DNA of 60,101 nucleotides from Lachnospiraceae bacterium (GCA_017440575.1 JAFSGY010000047.1:1-60101), one strand, 5' to 3'; shown: positions 1 to 8,697, numbered from the stretch's first letter. Notes: generated by a model from the sequence alone, not told the origin. A program made the numbers and translations.

Positions 1-128
1 ACGATTTCATATACCAGATGATGTAGGCCTCGTGAGGATGTACTTCCGATATACATACCCGGTCTTTTTCTTACCGCTTCAAGACCCTCCAAAATCTGTA
101 TTTGATCTGCTCCGTATTCAGCACTCAT
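1..128 (-). CDS. gyrB: DNA gyrase subunit B, N-terminal fragment
   Basis: The minus strand from 128 reads [19 protein letters not shown] and continues through [10 protein letters not shown] and GLHHLVYEI, the start of the GHKL ATPase domain of GyrB. GyrB is the ATPase subunit of gyrase, which introduces negative supercoils. Only about 42 residues lie in the window; the rest is beyond position 1. It follows recF in the same direction with a 12-bp gap, the usual dnaA-dnaN-recF-gyrB order. A GAGGTTAAT ribosome binding site precedes the ATG. ParE shares this fold, but the position after recF favours gyrB. Confidence 0.95.
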   Translation of the reverse strand, partial: MSAEYGADQIQILEGLEAVRKRPGMYIGSTSSRGLHHLVYEI

Positions 129-140
129 TACATTAACCTC

Positions 141-1262
141 CTAGTTTTCCTGTGTTACCGTTGCATTTGAAACCTTAAAAATCCGATTGATTTCAAAGCG
201 GTTGTTCACAAATTCCTCCAAACCGGTACAGGTGATGATTGTCCGAATACCACCGATACTGTTGAGTAAATAATTCTGTCTATTACTGTCAAGCTCTGAA
301 AGCACATCATCCAAAAGCAATAATGGTGTGTCTTTCGTAAGCTTTTTCACCAATTCAATCTCCGATAGCTTTAAGGAAAGCGCCGCAGTCCTTTGCTGCC
401 CCTGAGAACCAAACTTGCGGATATCTATTGTCTCAGCCCTCTCCGCTTCATTCTCCAGATTCACCTTTCTAACCATAAAGGAAAAATCATCCCTGTGCGG
501 GCCTACACTCGTCATTTTGAGCTTAATATCACGCTCCTGAGAAAGTGTAAGACTTCTCTCATAATCCTCCATGGAAACATCCGGTTCATAGACAATCTCT
601 AATTCTTCCCTACCACCGGATAATTTCTTATGTATCTCAAAGATAATCTCATTTAGCTGCTTCACAAAGGCAATACGTCTCTCGATAATCTTACTACCAT
701 AGGAAACCAGCTGCGAATCCCATATAGACAAGGTTTCTCTCAATCCCGGCTGCAAATATAAGTCCTTTAACAGCTTATTCCTTTGGTTCACGATTTTATT
801 ATAATTATTCAGATTATATAGATAAAAGCTGTCAAGCTGACACAGCTCCATATCCATGAATCTTCTGCGCTCTGCCGGACCATCTTTGATAATTGATAAG
901 TCCTCCGGCGAAAAAAAGACAACATTCAAAAGTCCAAGCAAATCCGCCGCCTTCTTAATCTTCTGACCATTGATTGCAATGCCTTTGGACTTACTCTTTC
1001 TTAAATGCATATCTACCCTGTTTTCCAGACCGTCCTTTACCACATAAGTCCTAATATGGGCTTCGTCCGCTTTAAAATTAACAATATCTTTATCCTTGCT
1101 TCCCTTGTGGGATTTGGTCGTTGCAGACAGATAGATTGCTTCGAGAATGTTTGTTTTCCCCTGCGCATTATCTCCATATAGAATATTCGTACCTGAGTCA
1201 AAAGACATCGATAACGAATCATAGTTCCTAAAATTCTCAAGTTCCAGTGACTTAATAATCAT
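141..1262 (-). CDS. recF: RecF, DNA replication and repair ATPase
   Basis: RecF is an SMC-like ABC ATPase that helps RecO and RecR load RecA at single-stranded gaps. The 373-residue protein has the usual length. A Walker A motif GDNAQGKTN lies at residues 30-38, the RecF signature GPHRDDF and the ABC-signature-like SQGQQRT follow, and the Walker B motif LLLLDDVLSELD is near the C-terminus. It sits between the S4-domain gene and gyrB on the same strand, 19 bp after the S4 gene, so the genes are probably co-transcribed. Nothing looks damaged. Confidence 0.97.
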   Translation of the reverse strand: MIIKSLELENFRNYDSLSMSFDSGTNILYGDNAQGKTNILEAIYLSATTKSHKGSKDKDIVNFKADEAHIRTYVVKDGLENRVDMHLRKSKSKGIAINGQKIKKAADLLGLLNVVFFSPEDLSIIKDGPAERRRFMDMELCQLDSFYLYNLNNYNKIVNQRNKLLKDLYLQPGLRETLSIWDSQLVSYGSKIIERRIAFVKQLNEIIFEIHKKLSGGREELEIVYEPDVSMEDYERSLTLSQERDIKLKMTSVGPHRDDFSFMVRKVNLENEAERAETIDIRKFGSQGQQRTAALSLKLSEIELVKKLTKDTPLLLLDDVLSELDSNRQNYLLNSIGGIRTIITCTGLEEFVNNRFEINRIFKVSNATVTQEN

Positions 1263-1281
1263 GATGTTACTTTCACTCTTC

Positions 1282-1500
1282 CTAATTCGACTTAGACCTT
1301 ACAACAAACGTATTTCCTTCAAAGCTTACTTCGTCTCCGTCTACCAGCTTCTTACCTCTCATGGTGCAAACCTCACCATTTACCTTTACCAGTCCGTCCT
1401 GAACCACGAACTTTGCATCTACACCGGATTCTACCAGATTCGCTAACTTCAAGGCCTGACCTAACTTAATAAATTCATCTCTAATAAATACTTCTTCCAT
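1282..1500 (-). CDS. yaaA: S4-domain RNA-binding protein (YaaA/RlbA family)
   Basis: This is a 72-residue protein consisting of one S4 RNA-binding domain: the LGQALKLANLVESGVDAKFVV segment is followed by GLVKVNGEVCTMRGKKLVDGD. Proteins of this family sit between dnaN and recF in most Firmicutes, and the Bacillus member is linked to ribosome assembly. The position directly upstream of recF supports the assignment. Its exact RNA target cannot be seen from sequence. Confidence 0.9.
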   Translation of the reverse strand: MEEVFIRDEFIKLGQALKLANLVESGVDAKFVVQDGLVKVNGEVCTMRGKKLVDGDEVSFEGNTFVVRSKSN

Positions 1501-1600
1501 ACTGAATCCTTTACATTTTTATGAATTTCACAAAAAGGGCATACTTTCCCTATTATTTTAAATATATTTATTTTACCATTTTTTTATGAGTTATGTCAAT

Positions 1601-1867
1601 TTATATGAGGCTTTTATTTGTATAACCAACAACCGCAATTATACTTTCGTCTTTTGTTACATATACTATTTCTTTATTTTCTCTCGTTAACATATCGCTG
1701 GCATCTTTCATATAATCTGATGCATTTATAGGTACTTCAAAGTGAATTTCATAATTATGTTTTTTTACATTTTCATTTAACTTGTCCATTACACAATCTT
1801 CTATTTCTCGTAGGTTAATGCTATTTCTATCACCATAACCAAATATGTCTGTTACTTTATATCCCAT
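1601..1867 (-). CDS. Small protein of unknown function
   Basis: An 88-residue A/T-rich gene, starting MGYKVTDIFGYGDRNSINL, that I do not recognise. It has no signal peptide, membrane segment or cysteine. The sequence is mixed charged/hydrophobic with an ending (IIAVVGYTNKSLI) that looks like a buried strand. A plausible Shine-Dalgarno (GGAGATGAAAGGAAT, read on the minus strand) precedes the ATG. It lies between a terminator after the MazG-like gene (1903-1930) and the S4 gene, interrupting the normally tight dnaN-yaaA-recF order. It may be a recent or lineage-specific insertion. Confidence 0.55.
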   Translation of the reverse strand: MGYKVTDIFGYGDRNSINLREIEDCVMDKLNENVKKHNYEIHFEVPINASDYMKDASDMLTRENKEIVYVTKDESIIAVVGYTNKSLI

Positions 1868-1902
1868 TACTCAATTCCTTTCATCTCCTATATTATTAAC
1901 AC

Positions 1903-1930
1903 AAAAAGTGCAAGCTTTTCAGCCTGCACT
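1903..1930 (-). terminator. Terminator after the dnaN-mazG pair
   Basis: On the minus strand AGTGCAGGCT, loop GAAA, AGCTTGCACT is followed by a T-run. It lies just beyond the MazG-like stop codon and would end the dnaA-dnaN-mazG transcript. Confidence 0.75.
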
Positions 1931-1945
1931 CTCTATTATCTGTGC

Positions 1946-2278
1946 TTATTCTTCACGCCCAACCGATTTTTCCACTTGAAATCCTTCGGGATAGCGTTTC
2001 TTTAACTTTTCTATATTTTGGCTGAACACCTCTTCCAAGGTCACATCCAGAGCCGTTGCTGTCTCTGCAAGATACCAAGCAACATCTCCTAATTCCTTGA
2101 TTAAGTGTTCCCTGTCAAGCTCATGACCTTGTGCCAGATGCTTTTTTACAATGTCAATTGCTTCGCCGGATTCACCGCATAATCCCATAACCCCATTGAT
2201 TAGCACATCCTTTTTATCAAGGTTCGGATTCAATGTGGTCATAGCTAACTTCTGATATTCATTGATGGTCATAGGCAT
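1946..2278 (-). CDS. MazG-like nucleotide pyrophosphohydrolase
   Basis: A 110-residue all-alpha NTP pyrophosphohydrolase of the MazG/RS21-C6 type. The metal-binding helices are visible: GLCGESGEAIDIVKKH carries the ExxE pair and ELGDVAWYLAETA the second acidic (ExxD) pair. These enzymes hydrolyse non-canonical or excess nucleoside triphosphates to monophosphates. The gene is translationally coupled to dnaN: the dnaN stop and this ATG share one base (TAATG at 2278). Coupling to the sliding clamp suggests nucleotide-pool sanitation at replication, which is inference. Substrate unknown. Confidence 0.8.
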   Translation of the reverse strand: MPMTINEYQKLAMTTLNPNLDKKDVLINGVMGLCGESGEAIDIVKKHLAQGHELDREHLIKELGDVAWYLAETATALDVTLEEVFSQNIEKLKKRYPEGFQVEKSVGREE

Positions 2279-3387
2279 TATGAAGCAGTACTAAAAGTAA
2301 CCGGTAAGATTAAATAGATATAGCTTTCCTGCTCATCCTTGATAAAGCAAGGAGCCTTTGGATTTAAGAGCTTAATCTCTACCTCTTCATCCTCGATAAC
2401 CTTTAACGCATCGATTAAGAACTTAGGATCAAATCCAATCATTAAGTCCTTGCCGCTCTTTACGATATCCATTTCCTCATCAAGACTACCAACGATGGAA
2501 TTCATCTTTAATTCCATCACATCATCCTTGATATCAAGAATAATTGGCTTCTTATCACCTTCCTTAACAAGAAGGGTAGAACGATCGATACAGCTCTGGA
2601 ACTCACGCTTATTTACCTTAACCTTTGTCTCGTAATCAGCAGAGAGAATATTATCAATCTTAAGATATTCACCCTCGATTAAACGAGAAACAACCGTGGT
2701 ATTATCAAATTCAAATAAAATGTGCTTATCCGTAAAGAAGATACTAACATCCTTATCGGCATCACCCGGAAGAATCTTACTAATTTCATTTAAGGTCTTG
2801 CCAGGTACGATTACCTTTTTATTACCATAATCATTCTTTAATTCAATCTTTCTTAAGGAAATACGAAGTCCATCAGAGGAAACTACCTTTAAAATATTTC
2901 CATTGATTTCAAATAACTCACCGGTAAGAATCTTATTGGTAAAGTTATCGGCAATAGAGAAGCTGGTCTGTCTAATGACTTCCTTTAAAGTAAACTGTGT
3001 AAGCAAGATAGAATCGGAACGCTCAATCTGTGGTAATGCGGAAAAATCCTCTCCGGATTTACCGATAATATTGAACTTTGCCTTTTCACAAGTGATAATG
3101 GTCTTGAAACTAGGATCGGTTTCGATGGTTACATCGTTATCCGGTAACTTTCTTACCATTTCTAAGAAAATCTTAGCATCTAATGCAATGATTCCTTTTT
3201 CTATAATCTCACCATCAATCACTGTCTCAATACCAAGCTCCATATCATTAGCGGTTAATGTAATCTGTCCCTTAGAAGCATCAATTAAAATACACTCTAA
3301 GATAGACATAGTTGTTTTACTTGGTACAGCCTTGGAAACGGTGTTAACACCATTCAGAAGATTTGACTTTGAACATATAATTTTCAT
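2278..3387 (-). CDS. dnaN: DNA polymerase III beta subunit (sliding clamp)
   Basis: DnaN forms the ring-shaped dimer that tethers DNA polymerase III to DNA. The 369-residue protein has the standard length and the three-domain clamp layout. It starts MKIICSKSNLLNGVNTVSKA and has the conserved LPVTFS-type C-terminus (YLILPVTFSTAS) at the protein-binding cleft. It lies 338 bp downstream of dnaA and overlaps the next gene by one base. Confidence 0.97.
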   Translation of the reverse strand: MKIICSKSNLLNGVNTVSKAVPSKTTMSILECILIDASKGQITLTANDMELGIETVIDGEIIEKGIIALDAKIFLEMVRKLPDNDVTIETDPSFKTIITCEKAKFNIIGKSGEDFSALPQIERSDSILLTQFTLKEVIRQTSFSIADNFTNKILTGELFEINGNILKVVSSDGLRISLRKIELKNDYGNKKVIVPGKTLNEISKILPGDADKDVSIFFTDKHILFEFDNTTVVSRLIEGEYLKIDNILSADYETKVKVNKREFQSCIDRSTLLVKEGDKKPIILDIKDDVMELKMNSIVGSLDEEMDIVKSGKDLMIGFDPKFLIDALKVIEDEEVEIKLLNPKAPCFIKDEQESYIYLILPVTFSTAS

Positions 3388-3725
3388 GTGTATAACTCCC
3401 TTCGCTGAAAAAATGAAAATAAAAGTCTGCTGAAAATGTATATATAAATAAATATATATTAGTAATATTAGTATTAATAGCTGTGGAAATGTGAATAACC
3501 CTCAGAATCCTTTTAAATGCAAGGAAAAAGTCCCTTGAAAATTATGTGGAAACCCTTTTGAAAAAACATGAAGTTATTCATATTGATTCACAATGCATTT
3601 TTACGTCGAAAAAAATATCTTTTTGTGGAAAACTTTCTTTTCACAGGAAAATTGAAGTTATCCACAGGAATTAAACAACGTTACCCACTAAAAAAGTGGC
3701 TCTTTCTTCTATAATAATATATAAA
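3388..3725. other. dnaA-dnaN intergenic region with DnaA boxes
   Basis: This 338-bp non-coding A/T-rich stretch holds one perfect DnaA box, TTATCCACA at 3658-3666. Relaxed boxes of TGTGGAAA type lie at 3482-3490, 3545-3553 and 3624-3632. In Bacillus a comparable cluster between dnaA and dnaN forms the second half of a bipartite origin and takes part in dnaA autoregulation. The same role here is inference. A dnaN promoter is expected but not clearly resolved. Confidence 0.7.
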
Positions 3726-5087
3726 TTATGAAGGAGAGATTTTTTTCTTAATAATTTCAATCTTATTTCGTAAATCATCATCGGATGCCATTTTACTGTT
3801 AATCTGTTTGATACCATGGATAACAGTGGTGTGATCTTTCTTGCTTAAAATGGTTCCAATATTCTGCAAGGATAATTCCGTCATTTCTTTACAAAGATAC
3901 ATGATAATCTGACGAGGCATAACGTACTCGGAATTACGCTTTTTAGATGTAATATCGTCCTTAGAAACATTAAAATGCTCACAAACAACATCAATAATTA
4001 ACTGTGGAGTAACCTCACGTACCTGATCCGGATAAATAACATCTTTAAGGGCATCTTCGGCAAGAGCAAGTGTCAGTTCCTTCTTATTTAAGCGGGCATT
4101 TGCCATAACCTTATTCAAAGCACCTTCCAGCTCTCGGATATTGGACTTAATATTGGTTGCTATATATTTGATGATTTCATCATCTATTTCTTTATCGTAG
4201 GTTTCAGCATTCTTACGAAGAATTGCCATTCTAGTCTCATAGTCAGGCGGCTGAATATCAGCAATCAAGCCCCATTCGAAACGGGAACGGAAGCGTTCTT
4301 CTAAGGTCTCCATTTCTTTTGGAGGCTTATCGGATGACAGAATAATTTGCTTACCGGCGGAGTGAAGTACGTTAAAGGTATGGAAGAATTCTTCCTGTGT
4401 AGATTCCTTTCCGATAATAAACTGAACGTCATCGATAAGAAGAACATCAACGGTTCTGTATTTTTCACGAAGCTTGGTCATAGCGGCAGCATTACCACTA
4501 CGAATGGATTCGATTACTTCATTCGTGAATTGTTCAGAGGTTACATAGAGAACCTTGGTGTTCGGATTCTGTTCTAACACAAAATGGCCGATGGAATGCA
4601 TCAAATGGGTCTTACCAAGTCCGGCTCCTCCATATAAATAGAGCGGATTATAAGCCTCACCTGGAGATTCTGCAACTGCAAGTGCAGCAGAGTGGGCAAA
4701 TTTATTGTTGCTTCCAACGACAAAGGTATTGAATTTATATTTGCTGTTTAAATTGGCATTTTCGTAATTGATATTGGAAATTCCTTTAGAAACCGGAGAC
4801 ATTTCGGAATTGGCATCCGTATCGGTGTCCTTTTCTAATAAGAAAGAAATATCATATGTGTGGTTCATGAGCTCAGAAATGGTAACCTGAAAATAGCTCT
4901 TATACTTATTAGAAATATAGTTTAAGGCATGAGCCTGTTCTGAGGGAATCAGAATGGTTACTATATTATTTTCTACCTTATGAAGCTTTAAAGGTGCTAT
5001 CCAGGTGTTATAGGATATTTCTGTTAAATCGTACTCGCGGCGCACGATTTCCTTAATCTCGTCCCATTTTTCTTTAATCTCGTTCAT
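3726..5087 (-). CDS. dnaA: Chromosomal replication initiator DnaA
   Basis: DnaA binds DnaA boxes in oriC and melts the origin. The 453-residue protein shows domain I (residues 1-85), a short linker, the AAA+ domain with Walker A GGAGLGKT at 153-160 and Walker B LLIDDVQF, and domain IV with the DnaA-box recognition signature DHTTVIHG near the C-terminus. An AGGGGT ribosome binding site precedes the ATG. DnaA boxes lie on both sides of the gene, so autoregulation is likely. Confidence 0.98.
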   Translation of the reverse strand: MNEIKEKWDEIKEIVRREYDLTEISYNTWIAPLKLHKVENNIVTILIPSEQAHALNYISNKYKSYFQVTISELMNHTYDISFLLEKDTDTDANSEMSPVSKGISNINYENANLNSKYKFNTFVVGSNNKFAHSAALAVAESPGEAYNPLYLYGGAGLGKTHLMHSIGHFVLEQNPNTKVLYVTSEQFTNEVIESIRSGNAAAMTKLREKYRTVDVLLIDDVQFIIGKESTQEEFFHTFNVLHSAGKQIILSSDKPPKEMETLEERFRSRFEWGLIADIQPPDYETRMAILRKNAETYDKEIDDEIIKYIATNIKSNIRELEGALNKVMANARLNKKELTLALAEDALKDVIYPDQVREVTPQLIIDVVCEHFNVSKDDITSKKRNSEYVMPRQIIMYLCKEMTELSLQNIGTILSKKDHTTVIHGIKQINSKMASDDDLRNKIEIIKKKISPS

Positions 5088-5639
5088 GTTTTACCCCTGT
5101 ATTCATTATTGTTCGCGTACTAGGTATAAAAATATATACTTATAGATATTCTTATAGTAAACCAAATGTGGAAAAAAATCAAACGCTAAAAGCAATTATT
5201 TGCACCAAATGTGAATAATTTTGGAGAAAAATACACACAATCCTCAATTTACATGTAAAAACTGTGGATAACTTAATCTACATATTGTGGAAAAGGTGAA
5301 TTATGTGCTATAGAAAAATGTCTTTTCCACCGTAATGTGGAAAACTATGTGAATAATTATATACATCTTCCACACGCTAAATACAAGTTTTTGCAGATTT
5401 ACATAACAAATATTCAACAATCCGTCTACAAGATATCCACAAGATATTCACAATTTGTGGATATCTTTGTTTTCTTGTGGATTTTTCCACATTTATAGTG
5501 GAAATTGTGTGTAACTTAGTTTTGAATAGATGACATAAATACAATGTCTAAAATGTTTTATCCACAAGAATTCCACAAAATGGTTATAAATTATTATGTT
5601 AATCCTATTTTTTAATTTATAAAAAAAGCATGATTTTTC

Positions 5640-5668
5640 TTGACTTTGCGGGATGTATTTTATATAAT
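5640..5668 (+). promoter_or_regulatory. Promoter of the rpmH-rnpA operon
   Basis: TTGACT at 5640-5645 and TATAAT at 5663-5668 are separated by 17 bp, a near-consensus housekeeping promoter. It directly abuts the A/T-rich part of oriC, so origin unwinding and rpmH transcription probably influence each other (inference). Confidence 0.85.
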
Positions 5669-5690
5669 CGATATGATATTTTCTAGTACA

Positions 5691-5719
5691 AGGTATTGGT
5701 CTGCCTTTTTGACTAATAC
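5691..5719 (+). promoter_or_regulatory. Hairpin in the rpmH leader
   Basis: GGTATTGGTC and GACTAATACC can pair as a 10-bp stem with one G-U pair around a short pyrimidine-rich loop. It lies between the rpmH promoter and the ribosome binding site. It has only a short T-run inside the loop, so it is not a normal terminator. Confidence 0.5.
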
Positions 5720-5781
5720 CAATTACATCGTAGAAGTCGCAATGTATTTGATTAGATATATGAGAAGGAGGTGTTTCTCAC

Positions 5782-5916
5782 ATGAAAATGACATTTCAGC
5801 CTAAGAAAAGACAGAGATCTAAGGTTCATGGATTCAGAGCTAGAATGAGTACTCCAGGCGGAAGAAAAGTATTAGCTGCCAGCAGAGCAAAAGGAAGAAA
5901 GAGATTATCAGCATAG
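5782..5916 (+). CDS. rpmH: Ribosomal protein bL34
   Basis: This 44-residue highly basic protein reads [20 protein letters not shown], then [20 protein letters not shown] and RLSA. It is bL34, a component of the large ribosomal subunit. The family start ([10 protein letters not shown]) and GFRARMST signature are exact. A strong AGAAGGAGGTG ribosome binding site at 5763-5773 fixes the start. It is followed by a terminator-like hairpin and then rnpA, the usual pairing. Confidence 0.97.
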   Translation: MKMTFQPKKRQRSKVHGFRARMSTPGGRKVLAASRAKGRKRLSA

Positions 5917-5939
5917 GCCGCAGTTTTGTGGCCTTTTTT
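5916..5939 (+). terminator. Terminator or attenuator between rpmH and rnpA
   Basis: GGCCGCA, loop GTTT, TGTGGCC and then six T residues begin on the last base of the rpmH stop codon. No separate rnpA promoter is obvious, so it may lower rather than abolish rnpA expression relative to the ribosomal protein. Confidence 0.75.
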
Positions 5940-5977
5940 CTCTTTGATAGCAGAAATATAAGAGTAGTATAGAATAT

Positions 5978-6313
5978 ATGAAATTTTCGGAATCATTAAA
6001 GAGTAACAGAGATTTTAAGAATGTATACAGTAATGGCAAATCGTATGCCAATAAATATCTGGTGATGTATGTATTAGAAAATGGAACAGACAGAAACAGA
6101 CTTGGAATTTCTGTAAGTAAAAAAGTAGGAAACAGTGTTGTAAGACACAGACTTACCAGATTGGTAAGAGAGAGTTACAGACTACATGAAGATATATTTA
6201 ATAGTGGTTTAGATATAGTAGTCGTCGCAAGAGTCAACGCGAAAGAGATTGACTATCATAAAATGGAAAGTGCATTATTGCACGTATCGAAGCTCCATAA
6301 GATTATAATATGA
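5978..6313 (+). CDS. rnpA: Ribonuclease P protein component
   Basis: RnpA is the protein subunit of RNase P, which trims tRNA 5' leaders. The 111-residue protein has the RNR region [19 protein letters not shown], in which the canonical NRIKR is HRLTR. The start [20 protein letters not shown] is typical. It overlaps yidD by an ATGA-type junction at 6310-6313, indicating translational coupling. Confidence 0.96.
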   Translation: MKFSESLKSNRDFKNVYSNGKSYANKYLVMYVLENGTDRNRLGISVSKKVGNSVVRHRLTRLVRESYRLHEDIFNSGLDIVVVARVNAKEIDYHKMESALLHVSKLHKIII

Positions 6314-6522
6314 TGAAAAAATTTTTTATTTGGTTAATTCAATTTTATAGAAAGTATTTATCACCGCTGAAATCAACAAAGTGTCCGTATTATCCTTCCT
6401 GTTCCCAGTATGGACTGGAGGCAGTACAGAAATATGGTGCTCTGAAAGGCGGTTTGCTTGCATTATGGAGAATTCTTCGGTGTAATCCTTTTTCAAAGGG
6501 AGGTTATGATCCGGTTCCATAA
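6310..6522 (+). CDS. yidD: Membrane protein insertion factor YidD
   Basis: A 70-residue member of the YidD family, which associates with the membrane and assists YidC. The signatures [11 protein letters not shown] and [14 protein letters not shown], with the family cysteines, are present. Its start overlaps the rnpA stop; either of two adjacent ATGs (6310 or 6313) could be used. The rpmH-rnpA-yidD-yidC order is conserved widely. Confidence 0.95.
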   Translation: MMKKFFIWLIQFYRKYLSPLKSTKCPYYPSCSQYGLEAVQKYGALKGGLLALWRILRCNPFSKGGYDPVP

Positions 6523-6549
6523 GGGTATCGGATGTTTAGGAGGAGACAG

Positions 6550-7887
6550 ATGGATTTCATGTTATTGACACAGAACTCAACTCCGATATTTAAATATGTA
6601 GTTAGGCTTCTTGGCTTGATTATGAATATTATCTTTGAATTCCTTGATTTAATTGGAATTCCAAATATCGGTTTATCTATTATTTTATTTACAATTGTTG
6701 TTTACTTATTATTAATGCCGCTGACAATCAAGCAGCAGAAGTTCTCTAAGCTTTCTGCCAGAATGAACCCTGAGATTCAGGCAATTCAGGAGAAATATAA
6801 GGGAAAACAGGATAATGAATCTATGATGGCAATGAATACAGAAACCAGACAGGTATATGCTAAGTATGGTGTATCCCCATCCGGTAGTTGTTTACAGTTG
6901 TTGATTCAGATGCCTATTTTATTTGCTCTGTATAGAGTAATTTATCAGATGCCTGCATATGTAACTAAGCTTGGTAATGCGTTTGGTGTTCTTGCAGACA
7001 AGATTATGAGTGCCGCAGATGGTGTTGATTATGTGAAGAGCATGTCTGCAGCTATGATGTATGAGAAAAATTTTGCAATAGAAGGTAATACCAGAAATGC
7101 TGTAATTGATGTTTTAAATAATGTATCAACAACAGATATGGCAGCACTTTCTGAAAAATTTGGACTTGCTGACCTGACATACGAAGGAAGCCTTATTTTA
7201 AGTAATGATTCTACAAGAGGTTTGATTGATACTTATAATAATTTCCTTGGCTTGAATATTGGTAACACACCAATGGATACCATTACTTCTTCCTTTGCTA
7301 CAGGCAATTATCTGTTATTACTTGGTGCGGTTTCGATTCCGGTATTAGCTGCCCTAACTCAGTGGTTGAATTATAAGTTAATGCCACAGGCTACTAATGA
7401 TGATAACAAGAAGAAGAAAAATCAGAGTGAATTTGCTGACAGTATGCAGCAGTCTATGAAGATGATGAATACCATTATGCCGATTATGTCTGCATGGTTC
7501 TGTTTAACATTACCGGCAGGTATGGGTATGTACTGGGTTATCGGTGCTGTAGTAAGAAGTATTCAGCAGGTAGCAATTAACAAGCATATTGATAAGATGG
7601 ATATCGATGCTGAGATTAAGAAGAACATTGAAAAATACAATGAGAAGCTTAGAAAACAGGGTATTGATCCTGCAAAGCTTAACGCAGCAGCAAAAACAAA
7701 TACTAAGAATATTGCAGCAAAAACAACCTATAAGAATAATTCGACAAACAGAGTGGAAAGAACAGAGGAAGAAAAGGCTGCAGCAATCAAAGCATCCACA
7801 GAATATTATAATAAGAATGCTAAGCCAGGTAGTCTTGCAGCAAAGGCTAACATGGTAAAACAGTATAACGAAAAGAATAACAAATAG
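6550..7887 (+). CDS. yidC: Membrane protein insertase YidC (Oxa1 family)
   Basis: YidC inserts and folds inner-membrane proteins with or after Sec. I chose ATG 6550 (445 residues) because AGGAGGAG at 6538-6545 lies just before it; an upstream in-frame ATG at 6532 would place the ribosome site inside the gene. It has no lipoprotein signal. The core Oxa1 domain shows helices around LSIILFTIVVYLLLMPLTIK, the cytoplasmic KQQKFSKLSARMNPEIQAIQ hairpin, LLIQMPILFALYRVIYQMP and a helix ending in MGMYWVIGAVVRSIQQ. The long periplasmic-side insert between the second and third helices and the Lys/Asn/Ala-rich C-terminal tail are longer than in Bacillus. Confidence 0.95.
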   Translation: MDFMLLTQNSTPIFKYVVRLLGLIMNIIFEFLDLIGIPNIGLSIILFTIVVYLLLMPLTIKQQKFSKLSARMNPEIQAIQEKYKGKQDNESMMAMNTETRQVYAKYGVSPSGSCLQLLIQMPILFALYRVIYQMPAYVTKLGNAFGVLADKIMSAADGVDYVKSMSAAMMYEKNFAIEGNTRNAVIDVLNNVSTTDMAALSEKFGLADLTYEGSLILSNDSTRGLIDTYNNFLGLNIGNTPMDTITSSFATGNYLLLLGAVSIPVLAALTQWLNYKLMPQATNDDNKKKKNQSEFADSMQQSMKMMNTIMPIMSAWFCLTLPAGMGMYWVIGAVVRSIQQVAINKHIDKMDIDAEIKKNIEKYNEKLRKQGIDPAKLNAAAKTNTKNIAAKTTYKNNSTNRVERTEEEKAAAIKASTEYYNKNAKPGSLAAKANMVKQYNEKNNK

Positions 7888-7899
7888 GGGGTCAGATTT

Positions 7900-8625
7900 A
7901 TGGAGTACATGGAGTTTTCAGCAAAAACTGTTGCAGACGCAATAACAGATGCATGTCAGAAGTTTACCGTAACAAGTGATAAGCTTGATTACGTTGTGGT
8001 AAGTGAAGGTTCAACAGGATTTTTAGGATTAGGTGCAAAGCCAGCGGTTATCAAAGCAAGAGTAAAGAGCGAGGAAGAAGTTGTAGAGACAGCTTCTGAG
8101 CCGGTTGCAACACCAGTACAGGAAAAGAAGGTAGTTGAGGCTGTTACAACAGCAACTGTAGCATCTGATTTATCCGTAGAAGATCAGACTAAGAAATTCT
8201 TACAGGATGTATTTAAGGCAATGAATATGTCCGTTACCATTGATGCAAAGTATAAAGAAGCAGAACATACACTTGAGGTAGAATTAAGTGGTCCGGAAAT
8301 GGGTGTATTAATTGGTAAGAGAGGACAGACTCTTGATTCCTTACAGTACTTAATCTCACTTGTAGTAAACAAAGGAACTGGTGAGTACATAAGAGTTAAG
8401 GTTGATACTGAGAATTACAGACAGAGACGTAAGGAAACCTTAGAAAACCTTGCGAAGAATATTTCTTATAAGGTTAAGAGAACAAAGCGTCCGGTATCAT
8501 TAGAGCCAATGAATCCTTATGAGAGAAGAATCATTCACTCTGCATTACAGAATGACAGATATGTTACAACACATAGCGAGGGTGAAGAACCTTTCAGACG
8601 TGTAGTAGTTACATTAAAGAGATAA
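7900..8625 (+). CDS. jag: RNA-binding protein Jag/KhpB
   Basis: A 241-residue protein with an N-terminal Jag domain (ending GSTGFLGLGAKPAVI), an acidic Val/Ala-rich linker at about 65-95, a KH domain with GVLIGKRGQTLDSLQYL, and an R3H domain (ENYRQRRKETLENLA to the C-terminus). KhpB binds RNA with KhpA and affects cell-wall synthesis and division in Firmicutes. It follows yidC by 12 bp in the same operon. The start uses the AGGGGG site overlapping the yidC stop. Confidence 0.93.
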   Translation: MEYMEFSAKTVADAITDACQKFTVTSDKLDYVVVSEGSTGFLGLGAKPAVIKARVKSEEEVVETASEPVATPVQEKKVVEAVTTATVASDLSVEDQTKKFLQDVFKAMNMSVTIDAKYKEAEHTLEVELSGPEMGVLIGKRGQTLDSLQYLISLVVNKGTGEYIRVKVDTENYRQRRKETLENLAKNISYKVKRTKRPVSLEPMNPYERRIIHSALQNDRYVTTHSEGEEPFRRVVVTLKR

Positions 8626-8635
8626 TAATTGATGT

Positions 8636-8678
8636 CTCCACTTTTTAATAAGAAGTGGAGGCATTTTCTTTTTTTATG
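8636..8678 (+). terminator. Terminator after jag
   Basis: CTCCACTT at 8636-8643 pairs with AAGTGGAG at 8653-8660, followed by a T-rich run. It ends the rpmH-jag operon. Confidence 0.85.
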
Positions 8679-8688
8679 AGAGCAATAA

Positions 8689-8697
8689 TGGTATAAT
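8689..8697 (+). promoter_or_regulatory. Extended -10 promoter of the HAD-GNAT pair
   Basis: TGGTATAAT is a full extended -10 element, 41 bp before the next start codon. The -35 position is only T-rich, as expected for an extended -10 promoter. Confidence 0.6.

Larger units (their letters stand above)
5088..5781. other. Chromosomal replication origin (oriC)
   Basis: A 694-bp gap between divergent dnaA and rpmH, full of DnaA boxes. Perfect boxes are TGTGGATAA at 5263-5271 and TTATCCACA at 5558-5566. Relaxed boxes are at 5167-5175, 5286-5294, 5336-5344, 5433-5441, 5456-5464, 5476-5484 and 5483-5491. A markedly A/T-rich stretch at about 5580-5640, directly beside the last perfect box, is the likely unwinding element. 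The rpmH promoter and leader occupy the right end. Origin function is inferred from box density and from the conserved dnaA-rpmH position. Confidence 0.92.

Noticed and set aside
2339-3433. Long plus-strand frames antisense to dnaN
   Set aside because: They are shadows of the conserved dnaN codons on the other strand, without starts or ribosome sites.
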